Of a DNA stretch of 64,000 nucleotides, positions 9,332-18,008 are shown in pieces. Position numbers and translations under genes: made by a program. How positions within the stretch are numbered: position 1 is the stretch's first letter; each line of letters opens with the position of its first letter. The DNA is from Chitinophagaceae bacterium (GTDB lineage: Bacteria; Bacteroidota; Bacteroidia; Chitinophagales; Chitinophagaceae). Location: positions 1 to 64,000 of the forward strand of contig CANCRO010000003.1 in assembly GCA_947380605.1 (NCBI GenBank), given 5' to 3'. The notes under the pieces are model-generated. The model made no database searches and was not told the origin of the DNA. It saw only the letters and a program-made list of their open reading frames with translations.

Positions 9332-9961
9332 ATGGCTACTTCAGCGGCAAAAGAAAACATATTAAGAAGAATACGGCAGGCACTGAGTAATCCAGTGCCT
9401 TTGCCATTTCCGCAAAGTGAAGGAGTGTCTTCTCTATACCAACCTGCAAAAGAAGAATTAGAAATTTTATTTGCAGAAACATTTACTCAATTACAAGGAA
9501 AATTTGCCTATTGTGAAAACGAGGCCGACCTTTTATTACAGGTGCAACAACTCATCACTAAAAAAGAATGGACAAAAATATATTGTTGTGAAAATCGTTG
9601 GAATGATTCATTTAGCAACACGATTCATCTTGCTGGCTGCGATGCCTCTATTACTGGATGTGAATATTTAGTGGCCAGAACCGGTACCATTGTTATGAGT
9701 GCTGCACAACAAAGCGGCCGCACGGTAAGTGTATACGCTCCTATTCATATTTGTATTGCTTATACCAATCAATTAGTTTACGACTTGAAAGATTCTTTGC
9801 AATTACTTAAAGATCGTTATGCCGATCATATTCCGTCGCTGATAACTTTTGCTAGTGGCCCGAGTAGAACGGCAGATATTGAAAAAACATTAGTAACAGG
9901 AGTTCACGGGCCTAAAGAAGTGTATTTGTTTTTGGTGGACAGTACCAGTGCTAAAGGTTGA
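9332..9961 (+). CDS. LUD-domain protein (LutC/YkgG family)
   Basis: A 209-residue LUD-domain protein. Relatives include LutC of the LutABC lactate-oxidation complex. Features seen are the N-terminal helix KENILRRIRQAL and the core ending GCEYLVARTGTIVMSA and GPSRTADIEKTLVTGVHGP, which is diagnostic for the family. No lutA or lutB lies nearby. The 9-nt gap after ftsH points to an operon with the protease. I therefore assign the domain but not lactate utilisation; the function of the stand-alone form is open. Confidence 0.8.
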   Translation: MATSAAKENILRRIRQALSNPVPLPFPQSEGVSSLYQPAKEELEILFAETFTQLQGKFAYCENEADLLLQVQQLITKKEWTKIYCCENRWNDSFSNTIHLAGCDASITGCEYLVARTGTIVMSAAQQSGRTVSVYAPIHICIAYTNQLVYDLKDSLQLLKDRYADHIPSLITFASGPSRTADIEKTLVTGVHGPKEVYLFLVDSTSAKG

Positions 9962-10034
9962 TTTGATTATCTTTATTACTTTCTATAAAGAAGAATAGGC
10001 GATTGCTTTATTAAAACAAACGCATTTTTAAAAA

Positions 10035-10814
10035 ATGACGACAATACCTGCAAAAAACATTTATTTCCTCTCCGATTTTCATTTAGGAACTCCGGATACT
10101 AGCAGCAGCCTTGCGCGAGAGAAAAGAATTGTGCAATTTTTAGAGGGTATAAAAAATGATGCTAAAGAAATATTTATTGTAGGCGACTTGTTTGACTTTT
10201 GGTTTGAATATAAAACGGTAGTCCCTAAAGGATATATTAGAATTTTAGGAAAATTAGCTGAACTAACAGACGCAGGAATTCCAATTCATTTTTTTGTTGG
10301 CAACCACGATATGTGGATGCGCAACTATTTTCAATCTGAACTAAATATACCCGTATACTTTGAGCCCACTGCCTTTGAATTTAGTGGTAAAAAGTTTTTG
10401 ATTGGACATGGAGATGGATTAGGTCCTGGAGATGAGGGATACAAATTTTTGAAAAAAATATTCCGCAACAAAATTTGCCAATCTTTTTTTGGAATGATCC
10501 CACCTGTAATTGGATTAGGAATCGCAAATTACTTTTCTAAAAAAAGCAGAATAGCCGCCACGCGTGAGCCAGAGCGTTTTTTAGGTGAAGAGAATGAATG
10601 GCTCATCGTTTACGCTAAAGAGGTATTGAAGAAAGAGCCCTATGATTATTTTATTTTTGGACATCGACACTTACCCATTGATTTTGCGCTTAATGAAAAG
10701 AGTCGGTATATTAATTTAGGAGAGTGGATCAACTACAATAGTTACGCAGTATTCGATGGCCAAAATTTAGCATTGAAATATTTTAATTCGCCAAGCAATA
10801 AAACTAATCACTAA
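10035..10814 (+). CDS. lpxH: UDP-2,3-diacylglucosamine diphosphatase (LpxH-type calcineurin-like hydrolase)
   Basis: Predicted to hydrolyse UDP-2,3-diacylglucosamine to lipid X in lipid A synthesis at the inner membrane. The 259 residues carry the full metallophosphoesterase signature: SDFHLG near residue 13, GDLFDFWFEY near 50, GNHD near 90, GHGDG near 122 and GHRH near 209. DFWFEY and the Arg-rich linker fit LpxH better than generic phosphatases. Neighbouring genes do not belong to lipid A synthesis, so the substrate is inferred from the family alone. Confidence 0.82.
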   Translation: MTTIPAKNIYFLSDFHLGTPDTSSSLAREKRIVQFLEGIKNDAKEIFIVGDLFDFWFEYKTVVPKGYIRILGKLAELTDAGIPIHFFVGNHDMWMRNYFQSELNIPVYFEPTAFEFSGKKFLIGHGDGLGPGDEGYKFLKKIFRNKICQSFFGMIPPVIGLGIANYFSKKSRIAATREPERFLGEENEWLIVYAKEVLKKEPYDYFIFGHRHLPIDFALNEKSRYINLGEWINYNSYAVFDGQNLALKYFNSPSNKTNH

Positions 10815-10879
10815 CCAGAAATATTGGATGTTATGAATGATTTTAACATCTAGTAAAGTAGCCTTTTCAAATATTTTTT

Positions 10880-10887
10880 TAATTTTG
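10880..10887 (+). promoter_or_regulatory. -7 element (TAATTTTG) before the mechanosensitive channel gene
   Basis: A TAnnTTTG match 36 nt upstream of the MscS-type ATG, in a gene-free gap. No convincing -33 box is visible. Confidence 0.35.
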
Positions 10888-10922
10888 CCCTGTATACCAT
10901 TGTACTCCATTAAAATTTTTAC

Positions 10923-11999
10923 ATGAAATTTTTAGAAGAAATTTATTTAGACAACACGATAGGTAAATGGTTATTGGTAGCAGGCGTTATATTGCTAGCG
11001 TTGCTTCTAAAAAAATACGTGTCCCGTTATCTGGCTTCCTTACTTTATAGAATGGTTTATAAAACATGGAAATCGGTTGATAAAAAGAGTTTTATAGATT
11101 TATTATTAGCACCCTTACAATGGTTTGTTCTTACACTCATTGCTGTATTCAGTATTGATAAATTAAATTTTCCAGCAGTATTCTTTTTCAACCTATACCA
11201 TATCAGCACCCAACTGATATTTGAAAAAATTGGCATTACAATAATTGTACTTGTTTTTACTTGGCTACAACTTCGTTTAATAGATTTTATAGCTCTCGTA
11301 CTAGAATCAAAAGCAAGTTTAACAGAGGACAAAAGCGATGATCAGTTAATTGTATTTTTTAGAGATTTTCTAAAAGTGATATTGGGGATTATTGGATTTT
11401 TACTTTTACTTAAATTTACTTTCGGTCAAAATATTGGCAACCTATTAACTGGCCTTAGCATTGTAGGTGCTGCATTAGCCCTTGCTGCAAAAGAAAGTTT
11501 AGAGAATATTATTGCCTCTTTTATTATCTTTTTTGACAAGCCTTTTAAAACCGGTGACGACCTTAAAATACATTCCATATCGGGCAATGTTGAACGAATA
11601 GGATTAAGAAGCACTAAGATCAGGACTTCCGAAAAAACATTGGTAAGTGTTCCGAATAAGCAGATGGTAGACAGTATAGTGGATAACCTCAGTACAAGAA
11701 CGGAAAGAAGGGCTGAAATAATTATCGAGCTTTCTCAAAAAACTAATTCAAGTGATATTAAAAAAGCTATTGAAGCAATACAATTAATTTTACAACAACA
11801 GCCTACAGACTTGATTTCTCAAAATGTTTATTTTAAAGAAATCACTAAAACTGGACTTCAAATTAACATTGAATACCTAACGCCTATAACGCCCATGATT
11901 CAATATGAATCATTGAAACAGAACATTCACTTGCAGATTAAAGAAGTATTAGAAGAGCTTAAGATTGAATTATCTTATGCAGCAGATAAAGTGAACTAG
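10923..11999 (+). CDS. MscS-family mechanosensitive ion channel
   Basis: A 358-residue inner-membrane channel expected to open under membrane tension and release osmolytes. About five hydrophobic segments are visible (near residues 15-27, 60-78, 95-125, 140-160 and 170-190). The last, GLSIVGAALALAAKESLENIIAS, is the Gly/Ala-packed pore helix of MscS. FDKPFKTGD then opens the beta domain, and the C-terminal alpha/beta cage domain follows. It is convergent with the MerR gene (9-nt gap). Confidence 0.88.
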   Translation: MKFLEEIYLDNTIGKWLLVAGVILLALLLKKYVSRYLASLLYRMVYKTWKSVDKKSFIDLLLAPLQWFVLTLIAVFSIDKLNFPAVFFFNLYHISTQLIFEKIGITIIVLVFTWLQLRLIDFIALVLESKASLTEDKSDDQLIVFFRDFLKVILGIIGFLLLLKFTFGQNIGNLLTGLSIVGAALALAAKESLENIIASFIIFFDKPFKTGDDLKIHSISGNVERIGLRSTKIRTSEKTLVSVPNKQMVDSIVDNLSTRTERRAEIIIELSQKTNSSDIKKAIEAIQLILQQQPTDLISQNVYFKEITKTGLQINIEYLTPITPMIQYESLKQNIHLQIKEVLEELKIELSYAADKVN

Positions 12000-12008
12000 A
12001 TTACGATT

Positions 12009-12689
12009 TTAGAGATTGGCTTTCATCTCTATTAAAAATTCCTTCAATTTTTTCAACGACTGGATGGTTGAAAATTTTTCAGTTGATTTTTTATTATTTT
12101 TAATAAAATCCTTAGCTCCTTCCATTGTGTATTTCCTTTCTCTCATTAAATGATAAATGAGCTGGATATTTTTGATGTCCTCTGGTCTAAATAAACGATC
12201 ACCTTTTCCATTCTTTTTGGGTTTCAATACATCAAACTCGTTTTCCCACAACCTAATCAATGATTGATTAACCTTAAACATATCGGCCACCTTGCCAATG
12301 GTATAGTACATTTTTTGAAATAAGACATCATCTTCTGGCACCTCAATCAACGCGACTCCTTCACTCATTTCCTTTACACTCTTTCTACCTCTAGTTGACT
12401 TTATTTTTTCAGCAGCAATTTTAACTGCTGGTTTATTAGAAGAAGGCTTTGGAGAAGATTTTGGCTGGATAGGTACTGCTTGTCTTTCTAAAATGACATC
12501 CATTTCAGCCACTACTTCTAATTCAGGCAAAGGTTTTTGCTCAACCAATTTTTCTGACTCAACCGGCTCTTTTACTTCAGGAAGCAGTTCTTTTTTAGGC
12601 AATACTTTCTTTTCCGGAATTAAAATATTTTCCGGCTTAGGTTTCTGAGGTAAATCCCCAAAATCTAGTGCTATTTGTTTAAATGCCAT
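12009..12689 (-). CDS. MerR-family transcriptional regulator with long disordered N-terminus
   Basis: A 226-residue regulator. The first 110 or so residues are rich in Lys, Pro and Glu and look disordered. A MerR-type winged helix follows near 130-200: YYTIGKVADMFKVNQSLIRLWE, then the wing GDRLFRPEDIKNIQLIYHLM. There is no C-terminal effector-binding domain and no metal-binding Cys, so it is not a metal sensor. It lies 10 nt after the M23 gene on the same strand, so the two are probably co-transcribed. The target genes are unknown. Confidence 0.85.
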   Translation of the reverse strand: MAFKQIALDFGDLPQKPKPENILIPEKKVLPKKELLPEVKEPVESEKLVEQKPLPELEVVAEMDVILERQAVPIQPKSSPKPSSNKPAVKIAAEKIKSTRGRKSVKEMSEGVALIEVPEDDVLFQKMYYTIGKVADMFKVNQSLIRLWENEFDVLKPKKNGKGDRLFRPEDIKNIQLIYHLMRERKYTMEGAKDFIKNNKKSTEKFSTIQSLKKLKEFLIEMKANL

Positions 12690-12699
12690 GATTTAAAAA

Positions 12700-13671
12700 T
12701 TAGTCAAAACTTTTAGCACTACCAGTGGCTGCAAGTTTAAGTAAGCGATCATATTGTTCTGCATTCAGGTCATTAAAGAAAAAGTAAACAGGGTCAACCG
12801 GTCTTCCAAATATATGAACTTCATAGTGACAATGAGGACCCGAACTAAGTCCAGAGTTGCCTACCCATCCAATAATCTGTCCTCTTTTTACCGATTCGCC
12901 ATCTTTTGCCTTTATACGTACCATATGCATATAAACCGATTCGTATCCATAGCCATGATTAATAATTACATGGTTTCCTTTACCTACTGCATTACCTGCT
13001 GTAGTCACCCTTCCATCACCCGTTGCATAAATAGGCGTGCCTTGGCTAGCAGTAAAATCAAGCCCCTCATGCATTTTAGGGATACCATAAATAGGATGTA
13101 TCCGATAGCCAAATCCGCTTGCAATTCTAGTCAAATCTTTATTACTCACCGGTTGAATAGCCGGAATGCTAGCCAATTTGTTTTCCTGATTATTAATCAG
13201 CTTTTCAATTTGCTTATAGCTATTAATCTGGTAAACAATCCTTGCGCTAATATTATTTAACGAAACTGCTATGTCCTTACCCAGCAAATCATCATTCATC
13301 ACGTTTACCTTGTCCACCTCTTTTTTCTTTTCTGTCAGCTTAGCTCTAGCACTATCTGGCAATGGTTTTGCCTCAAAGATGGATCGATACACTTCATTGT
13401 CCCTCTTTTCTAAACCAGCCATTTGCTCCTGAAGTACTTTTACCTTTTCATTTAAAACGGCATAATTATCCTTCATTAATTCTAGCCTCAAATTCGATTC
13501 TTTATCTGACGGTCTTGGGATAAATTTAGTGTAAATCCATATCACTAGGGCAGAACTAACTAGTAGCACCGAAAAAAAACCAAATACCCTTAGTAGTAAT
13601 ACCCGGAGAGGAGTTACCAGCTTTTCATAGCGAAGCGTATTGGTATTATAAAAATATTTTATCTTTTTCAT
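12700..13671 (-). CDS. Membrane-anchored M23 peptidase (LytM domain)
   Basis: A 323-residue protein with one N-terminal membrane helix (about residues 25-46), a coiled-coil-like stretch (about 60-110) and a C-terminal M23 domain. The metal site is complete: HxxxD in KMHEGLDF, and HxH in SGPHCHYEV. The upstream GFGYRIHPIYG is typical of LytM/NlpD-like enzymes and activators. It is divergent from alaS and precedes the MerR gene by 10 nt. The role is probably cell-wall remodelling during growth or division. Confidence 0.88.
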   Translation of the reverse strand: MKKIKYFYNTNTLRYEKLVTPLRVLLLRVFGFFSVLLVSSALVIWIYTKFIPRPSDKESNLRLELMKDNYAVLNEKVKVLQEQMAGLEKRDNEVYRSIFEAKPLPDSARAKLTEKKKEVDKVNVMNDDLLGKDIAVSLNNISARIVYQINSYKQIEKLINNQENKLASIPAIQPVSNKDLTRIASGFGYRIHPIYGIPKMHEGLDFTASQGTPIYATGDGRVTTAGNAVGKGNHVIINHGYGYESVYMHMVRIKAKDGESVKRGQIIGWVGNSGLSSGPHCHYEVHIFGRPVDPVYFFFNDLNAEQYDRLLKLAATGSAKSFD

Positions 13672-13788
13672 TGCCCCAAACTCGGAGAATTTGTAATTTT
13701 TTAGAAAGTTGAATTTACGTTTAATCTTTAAATAATCACGCTTCAGCTCATTTTATATGCCCCTTCATCAACTCAACACTGAATTCTT

Positions 13789-13796
13789 TACCTTTG
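13789..13796 (+). promoter_or_regulatory. -7 element (TACCTTTG) for alaS
   Basis: An exact TAnnTTTG match 72 nt before the alaS ATG at 13868. It lies inside the N-terminal extension proposed by the ORF track and so supports the shorter start. Confidence 0.5.
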
Positions 13797-13867
13797 CGCC
13801 GAGCAAATGTTTCACGAGCAAAGATAGAAGGAACTATTGCAAAAAAAATCCAAAAATTGATAGGTAT

Positions 13868-16588
13868 ATGTCCCAAAATGACGAAAAAAAGATAACTGCT
13901 TCAGTGAATAGCGATTTAACAGCAGCCGAAATACGGCAGCAATTCCTTGATTTCTTTCAAAACAAGGAGCATGCCATCGTTCCATCTGCACCCATTGTAT
14001 TAAAGGATGACCCCACCCTTTTGTTTACCAATGCAGGAATGAACCAATTTAAAGACTACTTCTTAGGTAATAAACCTGCCCCTTTTAAGCGTGCTGCCGA
14101 TACCCAAAAATGTCTTCGGGTAAGTGGTAAACACAATGATTTGGAAGAAGTGGGCGTAGATACCTACCATCATACCATGTTTGAGATGTTAGGCAATTGG
14201 AGCTTTGGTGATTATTTTAAAAAAGAAGCTATCGCCTGGAGCTGGGAATTACTGACTGAAGTATACAAATTAGACAAGGATAAATTATATGTAACCATTT
14301 TTGAAGGAGATGCAAAAGAAGGATTGCCTAAAGATGAAGAAGCTTTCAACGAATGGAAAAAATTTGTTCCTGAAGAAAGAATTTTATTAGGAAATAAAAA
14401 AGATAATTTTTGGGAAATGGGCGACACGGGTCCCTGTGGTCCCTGCACTGAAATTCATGTAGACTGCAGACCTGCAGAAGAAAGAAAAGAAATTGAAGGA
14501 AGTAAGTTAGTGAACAATGATCATCCTCAGGTAATTGAAATTTGGAATAACGTATTTATACAGTTCAACCGAAAAAAAGATGGAAGCCTCGAACCTCTTC
14601 CTGCACAACATGTTGATACGGGAATGGGATTCGAAAGACTTGTAAGAGTATTACAAGGTAAAACAAGTAACTACGATACAGATATTTTTACTGGTACCAT
14701 CAAGGCGATTGAAAAGATAACGGGTAAAATTTATGATCCTACTTTAACTCCTGCAGATTCTTCTAAAGCCGCTTCCGGAAAGACTTCTGTTGGTAGTGGT
14801 TGGGAAGGAGCCGTAGCCTTTCGTGTACTCGCTGATCATATCCGAGCGATTAGTTTTGCCATTGCAGATGGGCAGCTACCCTCCAATACAGGAGCTGGTT
14901 ACGTGATAAGAAGAATTTTAAGAAGGGCTGTCCGCTACTATTATTCTTACTTAGATTATAAACAACCGCTATTGTTTCAACTACTCCCTTTATTAGCGAA
15001 ACAATTTGAAAATGTTTTCCCAGAGTTGATCAAACAATTAGATTTTGTAAGTAAAGTGGTGAAAGAAGAAGAAGAGGCTTTTTTAAGGACGCTTGACAAA
15101 GGATTAAAAAGAATAGATGAAACGATTCAGCAATCACAATCTACCAAAGTAATTGAAGGAGCTATTGCATTTGAACTATATGACACTTTTGGTTTTCCGC
15201 TTGATTTAACTATGCTCATTGCCTCTGAGAATAATTTAAAAGTTGATGAAGCTGGTTTTCAAAAAGAAATGCAGCAACAAAAAAATCGTAGTCGGTCTGC
15301 AGCGGTGCTTGATACAGAAGATTGGATTACGCTAGTTGAAAACACTGCGAATCAATTTATAGGATATGATTCATTAGAAGTTGAAACCTCAGTCATCAAA
15401 TACCGCAAAGTATCTTCTAAGTCAAAGGAATTCTATCAATTAATTCTTGCTGCTACTCCATTTTATGCTGAAAGCGGTGGTCAAGTAGGCGATACGGGTT
15501 CTCTTCATTTTGGAAAAGAGACTATCGAGGTTACCAATACAAAAAAAGAAAATGATTTAATCATCCATTTTACCGATCAACTACCTAGTTCAATTAATGA
15601 AACGCTAGTAGCTAAAGTAAACGCAGCAAGAAGGAAATCAATTTCTGTGCATCACAGTGTAACGCATTTAATGCATGCTGCCCTTCGCAATACATTAGGT
15701 AAGCATGTGGCTCAAAAAGGAAGTCTTGTCAATGACGAACAACTTCGTTTTGACTTTTCACATTTTGCTAAAGTAACCGATGAAGAAATAGCGGCAGTCG
15801 AAAAAATAGTGAATGAAAAAATCAGGGAAAATGTTCCGGTAGTCATTCGCTCTATGCATAAGGATGAAGCCATTGCACTAGGGGCAATGGCATTGTTTGG
15901 TGAAAAGTATGGAGACACGGTAAGAGTAGTAATAATGGATCCAGAATACTCTATAGAATTGTGTGGAGGAACTCATATAGGTTATACAGGTGAGTTAGGT
16001 GTTTTTAAAATAAAGCATGAGACAGCGGTAGCAGCTGGTGTTCGCAGAATTGAAGCCGTTTGTGGATATGCAGCATCGCAGTACATTCATGAAACATTTT
16101 CAGAATTAAATGCGATCAAAACATTCTTAAAGAATCCGATCAATCTTCAAAAATATATTGAGAATCTAAGTTCAGAAAACAGTTCTCTTTCTAAAAAAAT
16201 TGAAGGTTTAGAAGCAAAGCAATTAGTAGGCATTCGCAATGAATTACTACAAAGAAATGAACTGATTGATAAAATAAATTTTATCGGAGAAATTATAGAG
16301 GTTAGTAGCGCAGATTCTTTAAAAAAATTATGTGTAGACTGCAAAAATCAATTGCAGGATCATGTGGTAGTACTTTGTGCAAACATAGAAGGAAAGGCCT
16401 TTGTAGCTATTGGCATTTCTGAATCAGTGGTAGCTTCAAAAAAAATAGATGCTGCTAAATTGATCAAAGAACAGGTGGCCGGCTTAATACAAGGAGGTGG
16501 TGGTGGACAGGCTACGATTGCTACTGCTGGAGGACAAAATAGTAGCCACCTGTTGAAAGTAATTGAGACGATCAAATCTTTACTCTAG
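13868..16588 (+). CDS. alaS: Alanine--tRNA ligase
   Basis: Charges tRNA-Ala and edits mischarged Ser/Gly. The start was moved to the ATG at 13868 (906 residues) because the track extension contains a promoter-like element and no family homology. The class II core begins at AAEIRQQFLDFFQNKEH, with motif 2 region DTYHHTMFEMLGNWSFGDYF. The editing domain carries HSVTHLMHAALR and CGGTH (metal site). The C-Ala domain ends in GGGGGQATIATAGG. It is divergent from the M23 gene. Nothing suggests truncation; the length is slightly above the usual 875. Confidence 0.96.
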   Translation: MSQNDEKKITASVNSDLTAAEIRQQFLDFFQNKEHAIVPSAPIVLKDDPTLLFTNAGMNQFKDYFLGNKPAPFKRAADTQKCLRVSGKHNDLEEVGVDTYHHTMFEMLGNWSFGDYFKKEAIAWSWELLTEVYKLDKDKLYVTIFEGDAKEGLPKDEEAFNEWKKFVPEERILLGNKKDNFWEMGDTGPCGPCTEIHVDCRPAEERKEIEGSKLVNNDHPQVIEIWNNVFIQFNRKKDGSLEPLPAQHVDTGMGFERLVRVLQGKTSNYDTDIFTGTIKAIEKITGKIYDPTLTPADSSKAASGKTSVGSGWEGAVAFRVLADHIRAISFAIADGQLPSNTGAGYVIRRILRRAVRYYYSYLDYKQPLLFQLLPLLAKQFENVFPELIKQLDFVSKVVKEEEEAFLRTLDKGLKRIDETIQQSQSTKVIEGAIAFELYDTFGFPLDLTMLIASENNLKVDEAGFQKEMQQQKNRSRSAAVLDTEDWITLVENTANQFIGYDSLEVETSVIKYRKVSSKSKEFYQLILAATPFYAESGGQVGDTGSLHFGKETIEVTNTKKENDLIIHFTDQLPSSINETLVAKVNAARRKSISVHHSVTHLMHAALRNTLGKHVAQKGSLVNDEQLRFDFSHFAKVTDEEIAAVEKIVNEKIRENVPVVIRSMHKDEAIALGAMALFGEKYGDTVRVVIMDPEYSIELCGGTHIGYTGELGVFKIKHETAVAAGVRRIEAVCGYAASQYIHETFSELNAIKTFLKNPINLQKYIENLSSENSSLSKKIEGLEAKQLVGIRNELLQRNELIDKINFIGEIIEVSSADSLKKLCVDCKNQLQDHVVVLCANIEGKAFVAIGISESVVASKKIDAAKLIKEQVAGLIQGGGGGQATIATAGGQNSSHLLKVIETIKSLL

Positions 16589-16698
16589 CTTGAAATAACA
16601 ATACCTATTTTTTACCTGTTAAAACTTTTCAAAAAGACTTGCCTTAAAATAATTTTGAAAAAAAACACTGGTAATTTTAAAAAAATAAAAACTTGGTT

Positions 16699-17826
16699 AT
16701 GAAAAAAATGCAATCTCTACTAATTGTGCTAATGGTATTCACCTTACTATCTTCTGGATTATATGCTCAGGAGCAAAAGAAAGAAATTGAAGTTAGAATT
16801 GAAAAACAGGGTGATTCCAAGAAGCAAGTATCAGGTGAAAGTTTGTCTGGAAAAGAAAAGAAAGAGCAAACAGTAACCGTCACCATCACAAAAGACAAAG
16901 GAGAAAAAGGAGAGCAAATAATTATCAATGGTTCTCCGATGGGCTCATTCGATAATATGAAATTTGACACCAGCATTCTCCAGACTATTATTATCAAAGG
17001 TGATGATGGAGAAGAAATCATTAAACGTCAATTTAATTTCAAGGACCTAGAAATGGGAGGTGATTTCCTTAAAAATTTCCAAGAGGAGAAAGAAGAAGTG
17101 ACTCCGTTTTTAGGATTATTAACAGAGAAAGCTACCGAAGGAGCAAGAGTTTTAGAAGTTACAAAAGAAAGTGCCGCTGAAAAAGCTGGACTTCAAAAAG
17201 ACGATATTATTACTAAAGTTGGAGAAGCCGATATCACTGATCCAGCAAAGCTTGCAGAGGTGATAGGGTCCAAAAAAGCAAAAGAACTAGTTAAATTATA
17301 TTATACTAGAAATGGAAAAAAATCAACGGTGCAAGTAGCGTTAGGAGAAAGGAGGAGTATTAAAAAAACTATCACTATGAATGGATCTTCTGACATGGGG
17401 AAAGTGTTAGCCATTCCAAATACGAAAGGAAATCCGATGGAAAAAATGATCATTATTGAGGATGGGAAAGGAGGAAGAGATTTTAGTTCCCCTGGAAAAA
17501 AATTCGAATTAAAATTAGATAACCAGTCAACATACGCTATGCCTAATCAAAGAAAATTAGGGCTTAGAATACAGGATCTAGAAGAAGGGGAAGGAGTAAA
17601 AGTGATTGATATCGAAAAAGAATCAGCTGCAGAAAAAGCAGGTTTACAAAAAGGTGATGTTTTAGTTTCAATAGGGGGCGTTAAAGTTAATAATACAGAC
17701 GATGCAAGACAAGAGCTTCGTCCTTCTCCCTCAAAAAATGGGTATACTATCAAAGCGAAAAGAGGGGGTAAGGAGATGACTTTTGAGGTTAAATATCCCA
17801 AAAAAATAAAAACGGTAGATCTGTAA
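16699..17826 (+). CDS. Secreted protein with two PDZ domains
   Basis: 375 residues from the ATG at 16699 (the track used an upstream TTG). A signal peptide ends at GLYAQ. A Lys/Glu-rich region follows, then PDZ 1 (about 130-220, with GARVLEVTKESAAEKAGLQ) and PDZ 2 (about 285-365, with GVKVIDIEKESAAEKAGLQ). The two PDZ cores share the SAAEKAGLQK string, which suggests internal duplication. No trypsin-like protease domain is present, so it is not an HtrA enzyme; it may be a periplasmic scaffold or a binder of protein C-termini. A -7-like TAATTTTG lies at 16650-16657. It precedes the tandem array in front of gatB. Confidence 0.8.
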   Translation: MKKMQSLLIVLMVFTLLSSGLYAQEQKKEIEVRIEKQGDSKKQVSGESLSGKEKKEQTVTVTITKDKGEKGEQIIINGSPMGSFDNMKFDTSILQTIIIKGDDGEEIIKRQFNFKDLEMGGDFLKNFQEEKEEVTPFLGLLTEKATEGARVLEVTKESAAEKAGLQKDDIITKVGEADITDPAKLAEVIGSKKAKELVKLYYTRNGKKSTVQVALGERRSIKKTITMNGSSDMGKVLAIPNTKGNPMEKMIIIEDGKGGRDFSSPGKKFELKLDNQSTYAMPNQRKLGLRIQDLEEGEGVKVIDIEKESAAEKAGLQKGDVLVSIGGVKVNNTDDARQELRPSPSKNGYTIKAKRGGKEMTFEVKYPKKIKTVDL

Positions 17827-17836
17827 TCGCCTTCCG

Positions 17837-17989
17837 GTGACTCACCGGTGGCAGTGACTCACTGGTGGGGGCGACTCACCGGTGGGAGTGACTCACCGGT
17901 GGCAGTGACTCACTGGTGGGAGTGACTCACCGGCTTGAGTGACTCACCGGAGGGAGTGACTCACCGGAGGGAGTGACTCACCGGGAACT
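17837..17989 (+). repeat. GC-rich 17-bp tandem repeat array, 9 units
   Basis: Nine head-to-tail units with consensus GTGACTCACCGGTGGGA, at 17837, 17854, 17871, 17888, 17905, 17922, 17939, 17956 and 17973. Units 7 and 8 are identical; the others differ by one to a few bases, and unit 9 breaks down after GTGACTCACCGGG. Each unit holds a hyphenated palindrome (GTGACTCAC), and several hold the palindrome CACCGGTG. The array is far more GC-rich than its surroundings. It fills the gap between the PDZ gene and gatB and ends 4 nt before the gatB -7 element. There are no spacers, so it is not a CRISPR array. Confidence 0.9.
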
Positions 17990-17993
17990 TCCT

Positions 17994-18001
17994 TACCTTT
18001 G
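17994..18001 (+). promoter_or_regulatory. -7 element (TACCTTTG) immediately before gatB
   Basis: An exact TAnnTTTG match ending 7 nt before the gatB ATG. Transcription would start at or very near the start codon, giving a leaderless or very short-leader mRNA. The -33 region would fall in the last units of the tandem array. Confidence 0.5.
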
Positions 18002-18008
18002 TACTGCA

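Noticed and set aside
10827-10850. Hairpin GATGTTA / TAACATC after the LpxH-type gene as a terminator
   Set aside because: Only 7 AT-rich pairs with a 10-nt loop and no T run; too weak to report as a terminator.
12754-13260. 168-aa plus-strand ORF inside the M23 gene
   Set aside because: Shadow frame; His/Cys/Arg-rich translation without domain order, opposite a well-supported M23 peptidase.
13757-13867. N-terminal extension of AlaS as given in the ORF track
   Set aside because: It contains the TACCTTTG element, and the conserved protein begins after 13868.
17837-17989. CRISPR array at the 17-bp repeats
   Set aside because: Units are contiguous with no spacers, too short for CRISPR repeats, and no cas gene is nearby.
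17973-18008. GTG start of GatB inside the tandem array
   Set aside because: It would translate repeat DNA and lies upstream of the likely -7 box; the ATG at 18009 begins the conserved domain.
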